Assembly: GCF_008330945.1 (NCBI RefSeq)
Contig: NZ_CP043488.1
Span: 310,001 to 374,000 of the forward strand
DNA length: 64,000 nt
Reading direction: 5' to 3'
From: Labrys sp. KNU-23
GTDB lineage: Bacteria; Pseudomonadota; Alphaproteobacteria; Rhizobiales; Labraceae
Below the pieces are notes generated by a model. That model saw only the letters and a list, made by a program, of their open reading frames with translations, had not been told where the DNA came from and ran no database searches. This document shows positions 25,413-34,712 of this stretch, piece after piece. Each line of letters starts with the position of its first letter. Position 1 is the stretch's first letter. The translations under genes and the position numbers were made by a program.

Positions 25413-27950
25413 TTACCAGATGTATCTGAGGCCTGCGGTTCCCTTGACGGCATAGTTGTCGCCAGCGCCTGAGGAGAGGGCAGTGCCATATCCGGCCTCA
25501 CCATACGCACTCCATTTGTCGTTCCAGACATAGGTTCCGCCCAAGCCGACTTTGCCCCACAGACGCCTGTTTTGCTGTGTGAAGGAACTGGTGGCCACCT
25601 TCACCGAAGTGCCGTTGATGAATTGGTAGCTCAGATTGGCAATACCGTAGAGTTGGAGGCGATCGGTCTTGCCTTGGTCGTTCTTCCAGCTCGCCAGATT
25701 CTCCACCCTGACGCCGACCCGGCCCTTCAAGCCATCGCCATCGCCGATCGCGACACGGGCGCCGTTGATATCGGTGAAGCTGTCGAAGTCGACATGGCTC
25801 CAGGCGAGCTGTGCCTGCGGCACCACGGCCCAGCCGGAGCCGATCTCGAAGCGCTTGCCGACTTCCAGGCTCAGCACCGACGACCAGCCCGCATTGCCGC
25901 CGCCGGTCTTGTTGGAGAGGTCGGATTGATACCAGGTGAACTGGCCGACGGCATCGGCATAAAGGCCGCTGCGGCCGAGCCAGGTCAGGTTGCCGCCCAG
26001 GCCGTAGCCGGTCGAGGTAATCTTGCCGCTGCGTGCCGCGCGGGTGACCGGATCATTGCTGACATCGATGTCCGAACGCGAGGTACCGATGGTGGCGAAA
26101 GCACCGACGGTCATATCGCCGGCGCCGCTTTCGTAGGCCACGCCCTCATAGCCGGCCTGCAGGAAGCCGAGGGACTGCGTGTAGGCAGAGCCCGATTTCG
26201 GATCGTAGGAGGCATATTGCCCGCCGATGCGCCCCCAGGCGCCCTGACCGTAGATCACCGGTCCGCCATCGGCATAGCTGGCATTCTGCTCGCCTGTGGG
26301 GGTGCAGCGATAGTTGCGTGCCGGGTCCTTGCACCAGATCGTCTCCGGCGGGGCGCCATTCGGCCAGGTGCGATTGCCGGTACGCTGCTGCATCGTCCCC
26401 AATGTCGCCTCGGCGAAGTTCGTCAGCGTGTCGGCATAGGGCAGCGCGGTCTGCGTCGAGCCGGAAAGGCCGACCGAGCGCAGATACCAGTCCTGGTCGT
26501 TGGGATCGGCGACGCCGCCATAGAACAGGTTATAGTCATAGGCGCCGGCCGTCAGCGTCTGGATCAGGTGGAAAGCATCCGAGGTCGATGTGCCATCCAC
26601 CTTCACGACCTTGATGCCGTCGCCCGTCGTCAGGGCGCCGGGGCCGCCGGCATTGCTGATGGCCAGGGCAGTGGAGCCGGAGGCATTGCCCCCGATCACG
26701 AACAGATCGGTCGGCGAGTCGTCGGCGCCGAGATAGGTGTCCATCGTCACGGTACCGATAGAGCCGACATAGTCGCCCGAGGTGCGCGTCACGTCCTGGG
26801 TGCCGCCATCGCCCATGGCGAGGAGCCCGCGATTGGTGAAGGTCTCCAGGCCGTTGAAGGAGGTCGTTTCCGCCAGACTGGACGAAGAGGCCGCAATCAC
26901 CGTGCCGCGATTGTCGACCTTGTCGGCGCCTGCCCCGAAATCGTTTGCTCCGTTCGCCGTGTTCCAGGTGCCCCTGTTGTCGAAGGTGTCCGCGAGATCA
27001 CCGAGTTCGACGGTGCCGAGTATCAGGTTGCGGTTGGTGATCGCCACGCGGCCGCTTTCATAACCATAGATTGCGCGCGTATTCGACGTCGCCGCCAGAT
27101 TACGAATGACGCCGTCATTGTTGATGAGCGTCTGATTGTCGACATGGAGCGGGTTATTGAGTGGGCGCCCGCCTACGCTGATCGCTCCGCTCCCTCCCTC
27201 GACCACGGAAGTTGCCGCGACATTGATGATATTGAGAACGTTGGGCGCCATGCCTCCATTCCCACCACTCGTTCCGGTGTTAATACCAAAGCCGGTACGT
27301 CCCTGCACCAGACCATTGGTGTTGAGAACCATGTTCTGAAGCACCGGAGCTTCGTTGGTGCCGTTGCTGCCGACGCTGTAGGCGATGCCGTTCGTCTGGC
27401 CGCTGACATTGTTGACGGTCACGGTACCGCCCTGCCCGGGGGCGAAGAACGCAAGGCCCTCGCGTTTGGTCGAACGCAAGGTTCCAGTGAGTTCGACGTC
27501 GAGGAACCCACTCTCCGGCGCGCCGCCCAGTCCCGTGAGGGAGAGGGCGGTACTGCTGGTATAGAAGTCGCCATTCGAGCGCAGGTAAACCGACGCTGGA
27601 TTTCCCGGCAGATCACGCCCCATGACGATTTGGAGGCCGCCGATGGTATTGGACGTACCGCTGGTGTCGATCATCGAGGCATTGGTGTCGATATAGGTCT
27701 TGAGGCCATCGCCCCAGATTACAAGGGCAGCTATGCCTGTTGGAGCACCCGTCACCGTGACGCCATAGCCTGGCGATGTCTGAACCGTGGTGGAGGCCGG
27801 ACCGAGAATCTGCTGCGTGGTGGTGGTCGCACCCTGGCAGGTATACTGGTTTGGCTGCGCAGAGAGTGTGCAACTTGCCTCGGCCGGTACAAGGGCTATC
27901 GCTTGGCCAAGTGCACAAAGCGCCGTGGTGGTCAAAAATGTTCTTGTCAC
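25413..27950 (-). CDS. autotransporter (type Va), paralogue of the 15.9-19.0 kb gene
   Basis: This 845-residue protein has a short signal peptide (MTRTFLTTTALCALGQAIAL, cleavage near EASC). A beta-helical passenger of about 500 residues follows, and a C-terminal autotransporter barrel of about 280 residues (GQGAWGRIGGQYASYDPKSG, EVGKRFEIGSGWAVVPQAQL) ends LRYIW. The barrel is closely similar to that of the first autotransporter over its whole length, while the passengers differ and this one lacks the regular repeats. The passenger-barrel linker (QTALPYADTLTNFAEATLGT) is also shared. Predicted surface display; role unknown. Confidence 0.85.
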   Translation of the reverse strand: MTRTFLTTTALCALGQAIALVPAEASCTLSAQPNQYTCQGATTTTQQILGPASTTVQTSPGYGVTVTGAPTGIAALVIWGDGLKTYIDTNASMIDTSGTSNTIGGLQIVMGRDLPGNPASVYLRSNGDFYTSSTALSLTGLGGAPESGFLDVELTGTLRSTKREGLAFFAPGQGGTVTVNNVSGQTNGIAYSVGSNGTNEAPVLQNMVLNTNGLVQGRTGFGINTGTSGGNGGMAPNVLNIINVAATSVVEGGSGAISVGGRPLNNPLHVDNQTLINNDGVIRNLAATSNTRAIYGYESGRVAITNRNLILGTVELGDLADTFDNRGTWNTANGANDFGAGADKVDNRGTVIAASSSSLAETTSFNGLETFTNRGLLAMGDGGTQDVTRTSGDYVGSIGTVTMDTYLGADDSPTDLFVIGGNASGSTALAISNAGGPGALTTGDGIKVVKVDGTSTSDAFHLIQTLTAGAYDYNLFYGGVADPNDQDWYLRSVGLSGSTQTALPYADTLTNFAEATLGTMQQRTGNRTWPNGAPPETIWCKDPARNYRCTPTGEQNASYADGGPVIYGQGAWGRIGGQYASYDPKSGSAYTQSLGFLQAGYEGVAYESGAGDMTVGAFATIGTSRSDIDVSNDPVTRAARSGKITSTGYGLGGNLTWLGRSGLYADAVGQFTWYQSDLSNKTGGGNAGWSSVLSLEVGKRFEIGSGWAVVPQAQLAWSHVDFDSFTDINGARVAIGDGDGLKGRVGVRVENLASWKNDQGKTDRLQLYGIANLSYQFINGTSVKVATSSFTQQNRRLWGKVGLGGTYVWNDKWSAYGEAGYGTALSSGAGDNYAVKGTAGLRYIW

Positions 27951-29386
27951 GATATCCTCTTCGTATCCAACATCCCTTTAGGGAATGTCGACCCAAGATC
28001 GTAGTCATGATCAAAGTAGAGAGGCAAATGTGCTTGCGTGGTCAACATATAAAGAAGTACAATATGGTCGCTTTATATTAAATCATGGCTTTCTGTGAAT
28101 TTTTTTTGGTAAAGTAAAATGATTGGAGGTGCTATAATACCTGATATGCAATCGCCTTCCGGAAGTCGGGTTTAAGCGAGCTCTGCGCTGGTCGTGAATG
28201 GCGGTTGAACCGCGGGATGCCGAAATGATGTGGCGCAAAAGCCTTGAACTGCAGCTTAACCCGTCCTTCGAAGCTCGTTGGAACGACCTACACCGCTAGT
28301 TCTGCGGCTTTTGGTGGATGAGCTTGTCGATAACGAGTTGCGAGCAACGAAACCGTGCAAGTGGAGCGTTGTTTCAGGGGAGGTATCGGTAGCGTATACC
28401 GGATCGACCATTAGGATTGCACTGTGGTACTCTGCTTTCTTTAAAGGCAATCTCTTGCGACGCCGGTATCCCACGATCGCGCCAATCCAATAAAGCAAGC
28501 GGCTCATTTTGGTCGGATCTCGTTATTTCCTGCTATATAATACCGTATATATGAAGGTCGGTTACCTTTAGGGAATGCCAGGTTGCCCGGGAACACTTCA
28601 GAGGGGGCAACTTCGATTGCGGGAACAGTGGAGGTGCTCTGGCGAGTATCTTGGCGCGAACCTTCACCAAACGCAGTTGGCCTTACGGCATCAGCAGCCT
28701 GCGGTGCGAGCGGGATTGCCGCTGGCTGAAGCCTAATATGGATTGGTATGGTATTACTACCTCACTTGTCCGAAAGGGCAGCTTTATATCAAAGCTCAAA
28801 GCAATAAGCTGGCCCTCCTCAACTGTCGGGTTTGTAACCAGGAAACACCGCATGATCGATCATTGAAACAGGGTGGGAGCGGCGTTGATTGTCGGGGATT
28901 CCAGGAAGCCGGACAAGGCTCCGGCGCGATCCATTGTGGCAAAGGGCACCGCGGTGGTTGCTCTCCCCCGCATGTTGCCGCCAGCCCCGGGGCGGCGTTG
29001 AGCGAATGCTTAAAGGCGACCCGACGGCTCGATATAGCGTCAAGGGTGTCGGCAAGCGGGCAGAAAACGCTCGGCCGGGACTGAACACGAAGAAATGACC
29101 GCGGTCAATTCCAGCTCCTTGTTTTGATACCGCTTAGCGAATGCGGATGTCTTGACGGGGGGCAGTCTACGTGTGTGGCCCAGAGTATCCGACGAGGGGA
29201 CGTATTTCAGGCTAGTCCCACTGCTCGCAGGCATTCATTTCGAATATGTGCGGCCTGTCGACCTGGCGCAGTAACTGCTTGCCAAGAGAACCTTAGCCGA
29301 ACGGAGAGAGGTTGAGGTCGCGTAAATGAGACCACGCAATTTCTATCCATTCTCAAACGAACAATAGTCTGATTGGGGCACGACAA
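27951..29386. other. long region without a supported gene
   Basis: Short overlapping frames on both strands have no family resemblance. The 100 bases before autotransporter 2 should hold its promoter; a 13-base sequence there (CCTTTAGGGAATG, 27975-27987) recurs at 28565-28577. Confidence 0.45.
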
Positions 29387-29590
29387 ATGGTAATCAAACG
29401 GGGACAGGATGGCACGTGGTTCATGGAACACGAAGGTGCGCGTACCCCATATGAGGTCGTCTATGCTGGCGGTGGGATTTTCTCGATCTTCTACATCGTT
29501 GACGAGACAAAAAAAACTCCAGTTGCGCTCTTGCAGGATGCAAAGTCGTGCGAGCGCATGGCGCTTATTTATCACTACACCCGTCGGTGA
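29387..29590 (+). CDS. 67-residue hypothetical protein
   Basis: The peptide MVIKRGQDGTWFMEHEGART continues with a hydrophobic middle (GGGIFSIFYIV) and a basic end. Codon use looks like real coding sequence, but the ribosome-binding site is weak and no family is recognised. It stands alone among remnants. Confidence 0.4.
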   Translation: MVIKRGQDGTWFMEHEGARTPYEVVYAGGGIFSIFYIVDETKKTPVALLQDAKSCERMALIYHYTRR

Positions 29591-29996
29591 GTCTGACGGG
29601 GGAATGATCGCATTAGCTGGTGATATGTGATTGGCTGCCTTATTTTATCGCGAAGTAAATATAGAGATATTAAAGCGAGTAAGAATTATTTTTAGTAATT
29701 CTGATTATAAAATGAAAATTCCATGATTTTAGGTTTTTTCGGAAAATATAGGTATTAATTTCTCTCTAATCTGGAGGGCTTGAGTGCGCCTTGGCCCGCT
29801 ATGGTCTCGTTCTTTGGTCCGTCAATATCCTAAGGGAAAAAGATACCTTCATGGGCTGAACGGGTGGCGGGGGCCTCGAATACGTCATCAAGACGAACCG
29901 GCCCGTTACAGCCGGGATTATCGACCGCACTGGCAAGAGTCGTGAGGTGCTCTCCGAATTTGGACCGCCCGGCCGGCAGATTTTCCGGGCTGAGGC
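29591..29996. other. intergenic stretch, AT-rich then decayed
   Basis: Nothing supported. It ends at the IS3-type transposase tail. Confidence 0.45.
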
Positions 29997-30134
29997 TCAT
30001 GGCGGATGGGGGGCACCAGAGCCGTTTGTGAGCGCCATCGGCACCTTGTTGCCGATGGCGCTATGAGGGAGAACCTCACTGTAGTCCCTACGCCATTGCT
30101 CCATCTTCTGGCGGGCATCGTCAAGCGTCAGGAA
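29997..30134 (-). pseudogene. IS3-family OrfB tail
   Basis: The minus strand reads NAHWFLTLDDARQKMEQWRR, then PHSAIGNKVPMALTNGSG, the conserved C-terminal end of IS3-family (IS407-like) integrase-type transposases. Only the last 45 or so codons remain, directly joined to IS630 sequence. Confidence 0.75.
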
Positions 30135-30538
30135 CCAGTGGGCGTTCCCGCTTGCGGGCAATATCAGGCCGTCTCTGTTCCGCCGGCAGGACGGTTTTTT
30201 GAGGCTCAGCCCCTCGGCATGCAGGAAAAGCCAGACGGTTCTGCGATCTGTCTTGATGCCCCGTGCGAGCAACTCCGCCGCCAGACCTCGCGTTGTGAAT
30301 GGCTCCTATCGACAGCGCTCGCGCAGCCACACGGCCGTCTCGCCCGACAAACGTGGCTTCTTGTGTGCCCGCCGATCTTGCCATGGCCGAGGGAGCTCGT
30401 CTCGGCGTTGAGTTTGTGCCACTTAGAGACGCAGGACGGGCTAATCTTCAGCGCCAATCCACCAGAGCGGATCGTCTCCCCCGCCTCAAAACGAGCCAGT
30501 GCACGCGCGTCGAGATCTTCGGAATAAGGTCGCGTCAT
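30135..30538 (-). pseudogene. IS630-family transposase N-terminal remnant
   Basis: The reading MTRPYSEDLDARALARFEAG, then LALKISPSCVSKWHKL, is the helix-turn-helix start of an IS630 transposase. It continues through a frame change (ARGIKTDRRTVWLFLHAEGL) to about 30135, where it stops abruptly at the IS3 tail. The catalytic part is missing. Confidence 0.75.
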
Positions 30539-30624
30539 CCTTGCCGGCCGCCTTCTCCGGCAGAGATCTCGAATCACGATCTACCTGACCTGCGAATCCC
30601 GATTCCTCTAAAAATCAGCATGCT

Positions 30625-31050
30625 CTAGCCCATCATCAGATCGCGCAGTAACCCTTTGAGAATTTCCGCTTTGTCACCCCGCAGGCGATCGATGATATGA
30701 CGCTGTTGGTCACCGACGATCTCGTCGAGCTTGATGTGCAGAGCCGTGCCCCTGCTTGCGAGATAAATGAGAACCTTGCGGCGGTCGTTCGGATCCGGCC
30801 CCCGATATACCAGCGCGTCGGCCACCATTCGATCGATGATCTTTGTCAGGGTGGTCGCATCGACCAGCACCAGCTCGGCGAGATGGCCCATCGACAGGCC
30901 GCTCCGCGCCGCCAAGGCAGTCAGGATGCGGAACTGCTCGATCGGAATGCCCTCGGGCCTCAGCCTGTCCTCTAGATCCTCCTCAAGCTGGCGGTTCACG
31001 CTCGCAATGAGATAGGCTAGTTGATCTTCCATCTTGTCGGAGCGTGCCAA
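30625..31050 (-). CDS. MarR-family transcriptional regulator
   Basis: This 141-residue protein has the MarR winged helix (about residues 45-105: GLSMGHLAELVLVDATTLTK, IIDRMVADALVYRG, then the wing DPNDRRKVLIYLASRG). MarR proteins are dimeric repressors that release DNA on binding a ligand. It is transcribed away from the amide/urea cluster and is its likely local regulator, because a shared AT-rich motif lies before both marR and the transporter operon. An in-frame ATG at codon 7 is an alternative start. Confidence 0.85.
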   Translation of the reverse strand: MARSDKMEDQLAYLIASVNRQLEEDLEDRLRPEGIPIEQFRILTALAARSGLSMGHLAELVLVDATTLTKIIDRMVADALVYRGPDPNDRRKVLIYLASRGTALHIKLDEIVGDQQRHIIDRLRGDKAEILKGLLRDLMMG

Positions 31051-31379
31051 GCCGAACTTCTCATCTTCAATATTCGCAATTTCAGATAATTACCCTACTC
31101 GGTCCGTGCCGTTCAAGCGTCCAAACCAAAATTGTCGTCATGATGGTTCGGTCATACCGCGCATAGCCTTCGCAGCTGTTTCTGCGATGAGAAATCCGCC
31201 AATTGCCCAAGAATACGGCGTTGGACCAGCGCGCTCGACAGCATCCTGCTTTTGCACATCGCGGCTCTCGGCAGCTTGGGGACGAAAACACGGTCCGCTA
31301 CCGCTGGCATGGTTTGTGCTTGCGGATCCGGTGACTTGGATGGACCTCAGACGGCTGTAATGTCCGAACGTCGACCGAG
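31051..31379. other. intergenic region between marR and the amide/urea cluster
   Basis: No gene is supported. It should hold two divergent promoters and includes the MarR-operator candidate described separately. Confidence 0.5.
31074..31090. promoter_or_regulatory. candidate MarR operator near the marR start
   Basis: GCAATTTCAGATAATT lies 25 bases before the marR start codon. The core GCAATTTCA is shared with the tandem repeat before the transporter operon (32452-32481), suggesting autoregulation plus control of the operon. Confidence 0.4.
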
Positions 31380-32423
31380 ATGATCAAGATTGGCTTGCTC
31401 ACGCCGCGGCAGGGCCCCGCCGGCATTTGGTCTGCGTCCGCCGAAGCGAGCGCAATTCTTGCGGTTGCCGAAATCAATGTCGCGGGAGGCCTGATCGGTC
31501 AGGAACTCGAACTGGTTCTCGCCGATGCCGGCACGACCGGGCGCTCGGCCGCGCTGGCGGCGGCAGACATCGTCGATATCGATGAAGTCGATGCCGTCGT
31601 CGCCCTTGTGCCCAGTTATGCACGCAGGGCCATCTCCCATGCCGTCGCCGGTCGCGTGCCCTATATCTACACGCCGCAATTCGAAGGCCATGAAAGCGAT
31701 CGCGGCGTGGTCACGGTCGGTGAGACCTCGAAGGAATTGTTGCATCCGGGCATTGCATGGCTGGCAAACAAGAAGGCAGTGCGACGCTATTACCTGGTCG
31801 GCAACGACTATGTCTGGCCGCGCGCCACCTTCGAAGAGGCGCGGCACATCATCCAGGCGGCAGGCGGCATCGTCGTGGGTGAAACGATCTTGCCTTTCGG
31901 CTTTGACGACTATGAACCGCTGCTCGACAAGATACGTCGCGCGCAGCCGGATGTGGTCATGCCCTACCTGCTCGGCTATGAGGCAATCGGCTTTAACCGC
32001 GCCTTTTCAGAGGCCGGTCTGGCGAGGAAGATCCTGCGCTTCTCCTCGGCGATCGACGAGACCATCCTTTATGGCCTGGGTGCCGACTGCACCGAGAACC
32101 TTTTTGTGACCTCGGCCTATTTCTCGGCTCTGCGCTCTCGCAACAACGATGCGTTCCTCGAGCGCTATCACAGCTGCTTCGGTGAGACGCCGCCGCCGAT
32201 GAACGGGTTCGGCCAGTCCTGCTACGAAGGGATTCACTGCCTCGCCTGCCTTGTCGCGTCGGCTGGGGGGCTGCGTCCGGGAGATCTGCGCCGCAGGGTG
32301 GGCCGCGCCATGCAGGTGCGGACAGCACGCGGCTTCGCGGCACGGATCGTTGCCGGGGGCAGCCAGCCCGTCCATTTCGCCGAGGTCGACGGCCATGAGT
32401 TTCGTGTCAGGGACCCGTGGTGA
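31380..32423 (+). CDS. AmiC-like amide-binding protein, probably a cytoplasmic sensor
   Basis: This 347-residue protein is a type I periplasmic-binding-protein fold of the amide/urea group (IKIGLLTPRQGPAGIWSASA at the start, AAEINVAGGLIGQELEL-like block, RYYLVGNDYVWPRATFEEAR in the middle). It has no signal peptide, unlike the transporter binding protein encoded next. AmiC of Pseudomonas aeruginosa has the same fold and lack of export and senses amides in the cytoplasm; an AmiR-like antiterminator is not present here, so the partner is unknown. It is the first gene of the amide/urea cluster and likely reports substrate availability. Confidence 0.75.
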   Translation: MIKIGLLTPRQGPAGIWSASAEASAILAVAEINVAGGLIGQELELVLADAGTTGRSAALAAADIVDIDEVDAVVALVPSYARRAISHAVAGRVPYIYTPQFEGHESDRGVVTVGETSKELLHPGIAWLANKKAVRRYYLVGNDYVWPRATFEEARHIIQAAGGIVVGETILPFGFDDYEPLLDKIRRAQPDVVMPYLLGYEAIGFNRAFSEAGLARKILRFSSAIDETILYGLGADCTENLFVTSAYFSALRSRNNDAFLERYHSCFGETPPPMNGFGQSCYEGIHCLACLVASAGGLRPGDLRRRVGRAMQVRTARGFAARIVAGGSQPVHFAEVDGHEFRVRDPW

Positions 32424-32451
32424 AGTCTTCCATATTGCGGTGCAAAAAGTT

Positions 32452-32481
32452 ATTGCAATTTCATATATTGTAATTTCATAT
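32452..32481. promoter_or_regulatory. tandem 15-bp repeat, candidate operator of the transporter operon
   Basis: ATTGCAATTTCATAT (32452-32466) is followed at once by ATTGTAATTTCATAT (32467-32481), one mismatch. It also contains an inverted pair, TTGCAAT and ATTGTAA. The core recurs before marR. Confidence 0.5.
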
Positions 32482-32485
32482 AACT

Positions 32486-32513
32486 CTCATGGGCGGCCGA
32501 ACACGCCCTTGAG
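32486..32513 (+). promoter_or_regulatory. leader hairpin overlapping the ribosome-binding site
   Basis: CTCA-T-GGGCG pairs with CGCCC-T-TGAG around an eight-base loop. The 3' arm overlaps the first bases of the ribosome-binding site GAGGGG (32511-32516) of the binding-protein gene starting at 32525. It could hold the site closed. It does not resemble a riboswitch class known to me. Confidence 0.4.
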
Positions 32514-32524
32514 GGGACCAATCT

Positions 32525-33763
32525 ATGCCGACGTCGCGCCGTAGCTTTCTCAAGACAACCCTTGCTGCTTCCGTTGCCGCCATTGCCGCACCGGCCCTGA
32601 TTTCCAGAAGTGCTTTCGGCGCGGACGCGCCGATCCTGGTTGGTAGCCTGCACGACCAGTCGGGGCCTATCGCCGCTTCGGGCGTTCCGATGGTCGACAG
32701 CCTCAACGTCGCCATCGACGAGGTGAACGCCACCGGCGGACTGCTCGGCCGGCCGCTGAAGCTGGTGCATTACGACACCCAGTCCAATATCCAGATGTAT
32801 TCACAATATGCCCAGGCTTTGGCGCTCAAGGACAAGGTTGCGGTCGTCCATGGCGGGATTACCTCTGCCTCGCGCGAGGCGATCCGGCCGACCTTCGATC
32901 GCTTCAAGATCCTTTACTTCTACAACACGCTTTATGAGGGGGGTGTCTGCGATCGCAATACCTTCTGCACCGGCACGACTCCGGCGCAAACGGTGGAGAA
33001 ACTCGTCCCCTATGCGATGAAGAAATGGGGCAAGAAGGCCTACATCATCGCCGCCGACTATAATTACGGCCAGATCACCGCAAAGTGGATGACGAAATAC
33101 GTCAAGGACAATGGCGGAGAAGTCCTGTCGATCGATTTCTTCCCGCTGGACGTCACCAATTTCGGTCCAACCATCAGCAAGATCCAGGCCGCCAAGCCGG
33201 ACATCGTGCTGTCGGCACTCGTTGGCGGCAACCACACCTCCTTCTACCGGCAATGGACCTCGTCCGGCATGAAGGGGCAGATCCCGATCGCTTCCACCAC
33301 GTTCGGCCTGGTCAACGAGCCGACGACACTGGATGCAACCGAAAGCGAGGGAGTGCTGGGAGCTTATGGCTATTTCGAGGAGCTGACGACGCCCGCCAGC
33401 ACGACCTACGTCAAGAAACTCAAGGATAAGTATGCTGATATTCCCTATATCAGCGAACTCGCGGCGGCGACCTATGAGGGTTTCTATTTGTGGATCGCGG
33501 GGGTCAAGGCCGCCGGTTCGATCGATCGCATGAAGGTGATCGCTGCGCTCGAAAGCGGCGTGTCCTTCGACGGCCCGAGCGGCAAGGTCGTTCTCGACCA
33601 CGCCACCCATCATGCGATGCGCAACGCCTATCTGGCCGATGTGAAGGCTAAGAAATGGTCTGTACTCGAAACCTACGAGCAGCAAAAACCGCTGGATACG
33701 GCCGGCGTCTGTGATCTGATCAAAACCCCGGCCGACAACCAGCAATACGTCATCAAGATCTGA
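32525..33763 (+). CDS. amide/urea ABC transporter, periplasmic binding protein
   Basis: This 412-residue protein starts with a Tat-type signal (SRRSFLKTTLAASVAAIAAP, cleavage near FGA). The mature part is a Peripla_BP_5-type fold similar to FmdD/UrtA proteins: PILVGSLHDQSGPIAASGVP, ATGGLLGRPLKLVHYDTQSN and LYFYNTLYEGGVCDRNTFCT, with Cys residues that may pair. It would capture a short amide or urea in the periplasm for the permeases encoded next. Upstream lie the tandem repeat and leader hairpin. The amidase and urease in the same cluster support an amide/urea substrate over branched-chain amino acids. Confidence 0.82.
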   Translation: MPTSRRSFLKTTLAASVAAIAAPALISRSAFGADAPILVGSLHDQSGPIAASGVPMVDSLNVAIDEVNATGGLLGRPLKLVHYDTQSNIQMYSQYAQALALKDKVAVVHGGITSASREAIRPTFDRFKILYFYNTLYEGGVCDRNTFCTGTTPAQTVEKLVPYAMKKWGKKAYIIAADYNYGQITAKWMTKYVKDNGGEVLSIDFFPLDVTNFGPTISKIQAAKPDIVLSALVGGNHTSFYRQWTSSGMKGQIPIASTTFGLVNEPTTLDATESEGVLGAYGYFEELTTPASTTYVKKLKDKYADIPYISELAAATYEGFYLWIAGVKAAGSIDRMKVIAALESGVSFDGPSGKVVLDHATHHAMRNAYLADVKAKKWSVLETYEQQKPLDTAGVCDLIKTPADNQQYVIKI

Positions 33764-33845
33764 AGACGGCGCCATTGCCTCGGTGCCGCGACCTGGCGTG
33801 GCACCACCTTTCCGTTTGACGAACCCGGCGGAGCCTGCCCCATTC

Positions 33846-34712
33846 ATGGAACTTGTAATCATTCTCGCACTCGATGTGCTGAACGGAGCGGCGTCCCTCG
33901 TCCTGCTCTGCCTCGGGCTGGCGATCATCTTCGGGATGATGAAGATCATCAACCTCGCTCATGGCGAGTTCGTGATGCTCGGTGCCTATGCCACCGTCAT
34001 CTCCGCCAATGCCGGTGTGAACATCTGGATTGCCATGCTGATCGTCGCGCCGGTTTTCGTCGGCCTGGTCGGCATCATCGTCGAACGTTGTCTGATCCGC
34101 TTCCTCTATGGTCGCCTGGTGGACACGATGCTGGCGACCTGGGGATTGAGCCTGTTCATTGTCGGCCTGGTCACCACGATCTACGGCAATACCATCAAGG
34201 GGGTTCCAACTCCCCTCGGCGGCTTTTCGATCGGGGAGTACAAGTCGAGCTACTATACGTTGTTCCTGGTTGCCGTGGCGCTGATCATGCTGGCGCTGAT
34301 CTTCGGCATGCTGCGCTACACGCGTTTTGGCCTGGTTTCCCGTGCCACGATGCAGAATCCCGGCATGGCTGCGGCGCTCGGTGTCAATCCGAGCCGGATC
34401 TACATGACGACCTTCGGCATCGGCGCAGCCATTACGGGCCTGGCAGGCGGCGTATTGGCTCCGGTCTCCGGCGTGGTGCCGACCATGGGCGCGGCCTATG
34501 TTGCCAAGGCCTTCATCACGGTGGTCGGCGGGGGGAGTGCCATTCTGGCGGGGACTGCCTCGGCCTCGGGGCTCTTCGGCCTGATCAACCAGATGGGTTC
34601 CTACCTGACCACGCCGGTCTTCGGTGAAGTCATCCTGTTCGTATCGGCCATCATCCTCATCCGCCTGCTGCCTCAGGGCATCTCCGGCCGCTTCTTCAAG
34701 GGAAGGCTGTGA
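33846..34712 (+). CDS. amide/urea ABC transporter permease 1 (LivH/UrtB type)
   Basis: The protein of about 288 residues has some eight to nine membrane helices and the family blocks LCLGLAIIFGMMKIINLAHG and GEFVMLGAY. It forms the inner-membrane channel with the next permease. I chose the ATG at 33846 because the hydrophobic family N-terminus starts there; the open frame extends 21 codons further up. The stop overlaps the start of the next gene (TGATG), so the two are translationally coupled. Confidence 0.85.
   Translation: MELVIILALDVLNGAASLVLLCLGLAIIFGMMKIINLAHGEFVMLGAYATVISANAGVNIWIAMLIVAPVFVGLVGIIVERCLIRFLYGRLVDTMLATWGLSLFIVGLVTTIYGNTIKGVPTPLGGFSIGEYKSSYYTLFLVAVALIMLALIFGMLRYTRFGLVSRATMQNPGMAAALGVNPSRIYMTTFGIGAAITGLAGGVLAPVSGVVPTMGAAYVAKAFITVVGGGSAILAGTASASGLFGLINQMGSYLTTPVFGEVILFVSAIILIRLLPQGISGRFFKGRL

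Noticed and set aside
25572-28004. An 810-codon open frame antisense to autotransporter 2
   Set aside because: Same reasoning as for autotransporter 1: the sense strand encodes a recognisable signal peptide and beta-barrel, and the antisense product resembles nothing.
32486-32513. Leader hairpin considered as a mini-ykkC (guanidine) riboswitch
   Set aside because: Only one hairpin is present and the conserved loop sequences of that class are not seen.
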